A DNA stretch of 11,526 bases, taken from JBGCDD01 sp045105075. GTDB lineage: Bacteria > Pseudomonadota > Alphaproteobacteria > Rhodobacterales > Rhodobacteraceae. The notes beneath the pieces are model-generated. The model saw only the letters and a program-made list of their open reading frames with translations, did not search any database and was not told where the DNA came from. The DNA is taken from positions 1 through 11,526 of the forward strand of contig JBGCDD010000021.1 in NCBI GenBank assembly GCA_045105075.1, in the 5' to 3' direction. The position numbers and the translations under genes were made by a program. This document shows, piece by piece, positions 7,633 through 11,526 of this stretch; position 1 is the stretch's first letter, and every line of letters begins with the position of its first letter.

Positions 7633-7736
7633 AAGGCAGGCTCCAGTCATGTCATGTGGGCAAAGATTGGAAAAAAAGTGAATGACATACAAAATTGTGT
7701 CAACTACAAAATTCCAATCTGACCGATGGAGCCGTC
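7633..7736. promoter_or_regulatory. Divergent promoter region between importer operon and tetR
   Basis: These 104 AT-rich bases separate the leftward importer operon from the rightward tetR gene. On the minus strand a perfect TTGACA hexamer (7703-7698) could be the -35 element of the operon. At 17 bases spacing the -10 position reads CACTTT (7680-7675), which is weak, so the promoter call rests mainly on the -35. No clear pair is seen for the plus strand. Ribosome sites are GGAG at 7644-7641 (minus) and GGAG at 7728-7731 (plus). Confidence 0.55.
7664..7720. promoter_or_regulatory. Concentric inverted repeats, candidate TetR operator
   Basis: The inner dyad TGACA-N10-TGTCA (7683-7702) and the outer dyad AGATTGGAA-N39-TTCCAATCT (7664-7672 with 7712-7720) are both perfect and share a centre to within half a base (7692-7692.5). 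The inner dyad overlaps the TTGACA -35 hexamer of the leftward operon, so a bound dimer would block that promoter. TetR-family regulators commonly bind such dyads in the region between their own gene and a divergent target. Assignment to the adjacent regulator is inference. Confidence 0.5.
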
Positions 7737-8357
7737 ATGGCAAACCTGAGAGCCCGACAGAAAGCACAACGCGAAGCGCGCATTCTGGATGCGGCATTGT
7801 CGATGTTTCGCGCCCGAGGCTTTGACGATGCCAAGATGGAACAGATCGCTGAGATGTCAGAGCTGTCGATAGGCACGCTGTACAATTACTTTCCAACCAA
7901 GGGGGATTTGCTGGTCGCGATCGTCGCGCTCGAGACCGCCGACACGCTTGCCGCCGGCGCCGCGGTGGTCGATGACCCGCCCGGTGATCCGACGCAGGCG
8001 CTGTTGGCCTTGGCAGATGTTTGGTATCGCTCGTCATTCCGGTTGCTCGATAAGCGGCTTTGGCGGCATGCGTTTGCGATGATGATCGAACGTCCAAACG
8101 CGCCGTCTTCTGTGCGCTTTGCCCAAAACGACGAACACTTGCGCGCGCAGCTGGCGGATCTGATCCGGGCGCTGCAAAAGCGTGGCTTGGCGCGTGGTGA
8201 TATTAATGCCAGCGATGCAGGGTTGTGTGCATTCAATGTGATCGACCGGACATTTATGATGTTCGTCACTGATGACAACATGAGCAATCCACAGCTTTTG
8301 CGAACTCTTGGGCGTCAATTGTCGATTGCGGGGATGGCCTTGCGTGTTTCGCCATGA
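7737..8357 (+). CDS. TetR-family transcriptional regulator
   Basis: This 206-residue one-component regulator has an N-terminal HTH at about residues 14-60. The pattern ILDAALSMFRARGF, then MEQIAEMSELSIGTLYNYFP and TKGDLL, is diagnostic of the family. The C-terminal remainder would be the ligand-binding and dimerisation domain, which is divergent and gives no hint of the effector. The ATG at 7737 has GGAG five bases upstream; an in-frame extension to 7695 is unlikely, as it would cover the operator. It is divergent from the importer operon and the first gene of a rightward set, with 33 bases to the next gene. It is probably a repressor of both arms, released by the imported compound or a product; that role is inferred from position. 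Confidence 0.93.
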   Translation: MANLRARQKAQREARILDAALSMFRARGFDDAKMEQIAEMSELSIGTLYNYFPTKGDLLVAIVALETADTLAAGAAVVDDPPGDPTQALLALADVWYRSSFRLLDKRLWRHAFAMMIERPNAPSSVRFAQNDEHLRAQLADLIRALQKRGLARGDINASDAGLCAFNVIDRTFMMFVTDDNMSNPQLLRTLGRQLSIAGMALRVSP

Positions 8358-8390
8358 GTTTGATAACGCAGGGAAAACAGTGGGGATGAC

Positions 8391-9329
8391 ATGGTCGATA
8401 TTCTGAAAGCCTCGCCCGAGGCCTGCCATTGGGGCTATTTTGATGCGGCGCGCGCGCCGGTTGCCGAGATTGAAAGCGGACAAGAGATCACGATTGAAAC
8501 AATCTCCGGCGGTCCGCGAAATTTGCCGGGTCCGGGATATTATGTGCCGCCCGAGCTGTTGGAGCTGCATGCGATGGGCGCGCCGACCATGCCCGGGCAT
8601 ATTCTGACCGGCCCGGTTGAGGTGAAAGGCGCGATGCCCGGAGATGTGTTGCAGATCGACATTCTGGATGTGGCCTTGCGCCAGGATTGGGGGTTCAACT
8701 TCATTGGCCCGCTTTCCGGTGCTCTGCCCAAGGACTTTCAAACCTATCATCACACGATCATTCCGCTAAACGCCCAACGCGGTGTCGCCACGATGCCTTG
8801 GGGCCTAGAATTGCCCCTATCGCCGTTCTTTGGGGTCATGGGGGTTGCGCCACCGTCCCTGTGGGGGCGTATTTCCACAATCGAGCCGCGCAAACACGGT
8901 GGCAATTTGGACAACAAGGAACTGGTTGCCGGCAGCACGCTGTATTTGCCGGTTTTCGCCGAAGGTGCGCTGTTTTCCTGTGGCGACGGGCATGGTGCCC
9001 AAGGCGACGGTGAAGTCTGTGTCACGGCGATTGAAACCGCGCTGCGGGGGCGGTTCCGGCTGAGTGTTTTGAAAGACCGCGCGCTGAGTTACCCGCAGGC
9101 CGAAACACCAACCCATTACATCACCATGGGCATGGACAGTGATCTGGATCGGTGTGCGGAAATGGCGCTGCGCGACATGATCACGCTGATCACCCAGCGC
9201 ACGGACCTCAGCCGCGAAGACGCCTATATGTTGTGTAGTCTGGCCGGTGACTTGCGCATCACGCAAGTTGTGAACCGCGAAAAGGGCGTTCATATGATGC
9301 TGGCCAAATCGCATTTGGATGGCGCATGA
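8391..9329 (+). CDS. Acetamidase/formamidase-family hydrolase
   Basis: This 312-residue cytoplasmic enzyme of the FmdA/AmdA family hydrolyses short amides such as formamide or acetamide in characterised members. Family blocks are clear: PGHILTGPVEVKGAMPGD (68-85), FIGPLSG (104-110), the polar KHGGNLDNKEL (168-178) with GSTLYLPV after it, and FSCGDGHGAQGDGEVC (195-210). The His, Asp and Glu residues of these last blocks form the presumed metal-binding active site. The length fits the shorter branch of the family. The start has GGGGA a few bases upstream, and the gene lies 33 bases after tetR. It is unrelated in fold to the amidase at 1686-3134, so the locus encodes two different amide-hydrolase types. 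Substrate range is not predictable here. Confidence 0.9.
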   Translation: MVDILKASPEACHWGYFDAARAPVAEIESGQEITIETISGGPRNLPGPGYYVPPELLELHAMGAPTMPGHILTGPVEVKGAMPGDVLQIDILDVALRQDWGFNFIGPLSGALPKDFQTYHHTIIPLNAQRGVATMPWGLELPLSPFFGVMGVAPPSLWGRISTIEPRKHGGNLDNKELVAGSTLYLPVFAEGALFSCGDGHGAQGDGEVCVTAIETALRGRFRLSVLKDRALSYPQAETPTHYITMGMDSDLDRCAEMALRDMITLITQRTDLSREDAYMLCSLAGDLRITQVVNREKGVHMMLAKSHLDGA

Positions 9330-9378
9330 TCCAGAACACGCCGCGACAACCTTACGCCACCCGGATAGGACATTGCCA

Positions 9379-10974
9379 ATGAAGCTTCGCGCCAGCCACC
9401 CCTACCCATCGCGCCGCTCGGTCGTTTTGGCCGACAACATCGTGGCGACCTCTCAACCTTTGGCGGCTCAGGCCGGCATCGCAATGTTGGCACAGGGCGG
9501 CAATGCAGTAGACGCCGCGATTGCCACCGCAATCACCCTGACCTTGGTAGAGCCCACCGGCAACGGCGTTGGATCAGATGCCTTTGCCATCGTCTGGGAC
9601 GGGCAGCAATTGCACGGTTTGAATGCATCCGGCAGATCGCCGGCGGGATGGACGCCCGAGCGTTTCGCGGGACAAGACACAATGCCATTTCGCGGCTGGG
9701 ACAGCGTGACCGTGCCCGGCGCCGTTTCGGCATGGGTGGCCTTGTCGGACCGTTTCGGCGCCCTGCCCTTTGCTGATTTGTTTGCGCCGGCCATCCGCTA
9801 TGCCGAAGAGGGTTTCAACGTCACGCCGGTCATCGCCGAGCTGTGGCGCCGCGCTGGCGACAGTCTGGGCGCCTTCCCGGGCTTTGCAGGTGCTTTTTTG
9901 CCCAACGGCAAGGCTCCGGTGGCAGGCGATAGATTTGTCAGCGCGGACCTGGCCGCCACCTACCGCTCAATTGCGCAAAGCAAGGGACGCTCGTTTTATG
10001 AGGGTGAACTGGCCCAGGCGATTTGTGCCTTCGCAGCCAAACACGGGGCGGCTTTGACGCCACAGGACATGGCAAGCCACACGTCAGATTGGTGCGGGAC
10101 AGTGTCCAAAGCCTTTGATGATATGACGTTGCATGAAATTCCACCCAACGGACAGGGCATCGCAGCCCTGATGGCGCTTGGGATTTTGTCCCACACTCGG
10201 GTTCGGGACCTAACGCCGGATGACCCGCTTGCCATTCATCTGCAGATTGAAGCCATGAAACTGGCCCTGTTGGATGCGGATGCTTTTGTCGGCGACGCAG
10301 ATCACATGACAGATGTCACGTCAGAAGACCTTCTCAATGCGACCTATCTGAAAAAGCGCGCCGGTTTGATCGACGAAAATCAGGCCCAGGATTTTAAATC
10401 AGGCGCACCGCAAAACGGCGGTACCGTCTATCTGAGCACGGCCGATGCGTCTGGTATGATGGTGTCGCTAATCCAGTCAAACTATGCCGGCTTCGGCTCG
10501 GGTGTAGTGGTTCCGGGCACCGGGATCAGCTTGCAAAACCGTGGTGCCGGGTTTTCTCTCGACCCGGCCAGCCCGAATTGTGTCGGCCCGCGAAAACGCC
10601 CCTTCCACACTATTATCCCCGGCTTCCTGATGGGACCTGACGGGCCTTTGATGAGCTTTGGGGTGATGGGCGGCCCGATGCAAGCACAGGGCCACATCCA
10701 AATGGTGCTGCGCACACAACTCTGGAAACAAGACCCACAGATGGCGATTGATGCGCCCAGGTGGCGATTTGTCGAAGGGCTCAACATAGCGTGCGAAGAC
10801 ACCATGCCGGGCGAGCTTCTGAGCGCGCTGAGTGAACTTGGTCACGCTATTTCACTGGAGGCGCCCGACAATGCGTTTGGTTTTGGCGGTGCTCAAATAA
10901 TCACACCGTTGCCAGGTGGTGGATACTGCGCCGGATCAGATCCGCGCAAAGATGGGCAAGCTGTCGGGTACTGA
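9379..10974 (+). CDS. Gamma-glutamyltransferase-family protein (Ggt-like Ntn hydrolase)
   Basis: This 531-residue N-terminal-nucleophile hydrolase of the Ggt family is expected to self-cleave before Thr349 (GG-TVYLSTAD) into a large subunit of about 38 kDa and a small one of about 19 kDa. Visible family signatures are GGNAVDAAIAT (40-50), GNGVGSD (61-67), the gamma-glutamyl-binding Arg86 in NASGRSP, then GFGSGVVVPGTGISLQNRGAGF (in two parts, 371-392), RPFHTIIPGF and GVMGGPMQAQGH. The last replaces the PGGS-type motif of classical enzymes and fits the Ggt-like (YwrD-type) branch. There is no signal peptide, so it should be cytoplasmic, unlike E. coli Ggt. The ATG at 9379 is preferred (AGGA eight bases upstream, 49 bases after the previous gene) over ATG 9319, which overlaps the preceding gene by 11 bases and lacks a clear site. 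Confidence 0.92.
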   Translation: MKLRASHPYPSRRSVVLADNIVATSQPLAAQAGIAMLAQGGNAVDAAIATAITLTLVEPTGNGVGSDAFAIVWDGQQLHGLNASGRSPAGWTPERFAGQDTMPFRGWDSVTVPGAVSAWVALSDRFGALPFADLFAPAIRYAEEGFNVTPVIAELWRRAGDSLGAFPGFAGAFLPNGKAPVAGDRFVSADLAATYRSIAQSKGRSFYEGELAQAICAFAAKHGAALTPQDMASHTSDWCGTVSKAFDDMTLHEIPPNGQGIAALMALGILSHTRVRDLTPDDPLAIHLQIEAMKLALLDADAFVGDADHMTDVTSEDLLNATYLKKRAGLIDENQAQDFKSGAPQNGGTVYLSTADASGMMVSLIQSNYAGFGSGVVVPGTGISLQNRGAGFSLDPASPNCVGPRKRPFHTIIPGFLMGPDGPLMSFGVMGGPMQAQGHIQMVLRTQLWKQDPQMAIDAPRWRFVEGLNIACEDTMPGELLSALSELGHAISLEAPDNAFGFGGAQIITPLPGGGYCAGSDPRKDGQAVGY

Positions 10975-11122
10975 AAGCCAACGCGCCGGCGCCAGTTCGA
11001 GAACTTGTCCAAATCACTTCAATGGCTTGCAACAGTTTAACAAATCTAGCTGGAACATACTTTCCCCAAGATCAAACTCAATCGCACTGGGGAAAGCCAA
11101 GCCGCGACATCAAAACCGGTGC

Positions 11123-11222
11123 AAGTCGCTGTTTTAACGACATTTTCAAACTTGACTTCTCAGCTCCAGCAGTAAAAAAACTGTTTGATTGGACAAAGCG
11201 CATTTGCCAAAAGCAGCGACTT
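11123..11222. repeat. Inverted repeat with 9-bp arms
   Basis: AAGTCGCTG at 11123-11131 and CAGCGACTT at 11214-11222 are exact reverse complements separated by 82 bases. With one bulged base the arms extend by a further TTTT/AAAA. It could fold in RNA, or be the ends of a small vanished element. A 9-bp match by chance is not rare in a region of this size. Confidence 0.3.
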
Positions 11223-11306
11223 AGAAGTCCTTTCACTTGCCCCTTTTCCGAAGATTTGCAGCTTCAACACAACACTGGAGCACCAAAGGGCGAAAAAGGA
11301 ATTGGC

Positions 11307-11372
11307 ATGGCTGAAGAAACAGCGGTGATCCGTTTGACGCCGTTCTGTAAAGCACGGGACATGCCCCCCTAA
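11307..11372 (+). CDS. Possible leader-type short ORF (21 aa)
   Basis: An ATG at 11307 has AAGGA (11296-11300) six bases upstream and opens 21 codons (MAEETAVIRLTPFCKARDMPP) ending in TAA at 11370-11372. The last base of the stop is the A of the next ATG (TAATG), the arrangement of coupled genes. No family is recognised. It could be a leader peptide for the gene starting further right, or the unsupported tail of a longer open frame that begins at 11022. Confidence 0.25.
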   Translation: MAEETAVIRLTPFCKARDMPP

Positions 11373-11526
11373 TGGCGGAATTGGAGGCGGCCAAACAAAA
11401 CGCTGTAACAACGGATGCTCAAGACGTTTCACAAATGTTGTCACTCTGCCACTGGACCTGTCGCGGTTTGACGGTGCTCATATTGATAGCCTTTACCGCA
11501 CCAAAGGAGACGAGCTATGCCTTGCC
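11372..11526 (+). CDS. Alternative open frame running off the window end (partial)
   Basis: From ATG 11372 the frame stays open for 51 codons to the window edge, reading MAELEAAKQNAVTTDAQDV and then a hydrophobic stretch (GLTVLILIAFTA). It has no ribosome site of its own, but its ATG overlaps the preceding stop as TAATG. It competes with the better-supported start at 11517, which is in a different frame. Only one of the two is likely to be real. Confidence 0.2.
   Translation, partial: MAELEAAKQNAVTTDAQDVSQMLSLCHWTCRGLTVLILIAFTAPKETSYAL
11517..11526 (+). CDS. Probable start of a truncated gene at the window edge
   Basis: The ATG at 11517 is preceded by AAGGAG (11504-11509) with a seven-base gap, one of the best Shine-Dalgarno arrangements in the window. 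Only the first three codons (Met-Pro-Cys) are present, so no function can be read. A TTGACG hexamer at 11468-11473 could be its -35, with a poor -10 about 17 bases on. Confidence 0.4.

Larger units (their letters stand above)
10975..11516. other. Gene-poor region after the Ggt-like gene
   Basis: No confident gene is present. Just after the stop are the palindrome GCGCCGGCGC (10983-10992) and AGTTC-ga-GAACT (10994-11005), but no T-tract follows, so no intrinsic terminator is called. GCGAC/GTCGC (11104-11108, 11125-11129) followed by TGTTTT resembles a terminator only weakly because of a 16-base loop. An inverted repeat AAGTCGCTG/CAGCGACTT spans 11123-11222. Open frames of about 70-116 codons cross the region, but their composition and lack of ribosome sites argue against them. 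Confidence 0.4.

Noticed and set aside
8034..8753. 239-codon open frame on the minus strand across tetR and the acetamidase gene
   Set aside because: It spans two real genes and their spacer on the opposite strand, with no motif.
11022..11372. 116-codon open frame in the right-hand spacer
   Set aside because: It has no ribosome site, an odd composition and no recognisable domain; only its last 21 codons, with their own ATG and ribosome site, were kept as a weak candidate.

Overview
The window looks like a piece of an alphaproteobacterial chromosome or large replicon, most probably from the Rhodobacterales (Roseobacter group). This is inferred from protein style, high-GC coding, dense ATGA/TAATG gene overlaps and an IS3-type element of a kind common in that group. 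No rRNA, tRNA or core marker gene is present to confirm it.

Left edge (1-1685). This part is accessory. Positions 11-117 hold two related, tandemly arranged hairpin pairs whose stems covary around a shared CTGCCGGGCA core. Next comes a decayed IS3-family insertion sequence on the minus strand (about 220-1282). It has recognisable terminal inverted repeats, a nonsense codon early in orfA, an internal deletion that removes the first catalytic Asp of orfB, and a frameshift near the catalytic Glu. A gene-poor stretch to 1685 holds a 37-codon, GC3-rich open frame of unknown origin (1370-1483).

Centre (1686-10974). This is a coherent catabolic locus organised around a divergent promoter at 7633-7736. 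Leftwards (minus strand) runs a tightly overlapping operon: a periplasmic solute-binding protein, two membrane permeases and an ATPase of the polyamine/opine/osmolyte-type (PotDBCA-like) ABC importer class, then a metallo-beta-lactamase-fold hydrolase coupled to the ATPase by ATGA. An amidase-signature hydrolase follows after 104 bases. Rightwards (plus strand) run a TetR-family regulator, an acetamidase/formamidase-family hydrolase and a gamma-glutamyltransferase-family enzyme without a visible signal peptide. The intergenic region holds two concentric inverted repeats, the inner one overlapping a TTGACA -35-like hexamer for the leftward operon; this is a plausible TetR operator. The simplest reading is that an amide- or gamma-glutamyl-containing nitrogen compound is imported and cleaved in the cytoplasm by several distinct amide-bond hydrolases, under control of the TetR protein. 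The substrate cannot be read from the sequence.

Right edge (10975-11526). About 540 bases follow without a confident gene. They contain an inverted repeat at 11123-11222, a 21-codon open frame with a good ribosome-binding site whose stop overlaps a further ATG (TAATG), and at 11517 an ATG with an AAGGAG site that probably starts a gene cut off by the window.
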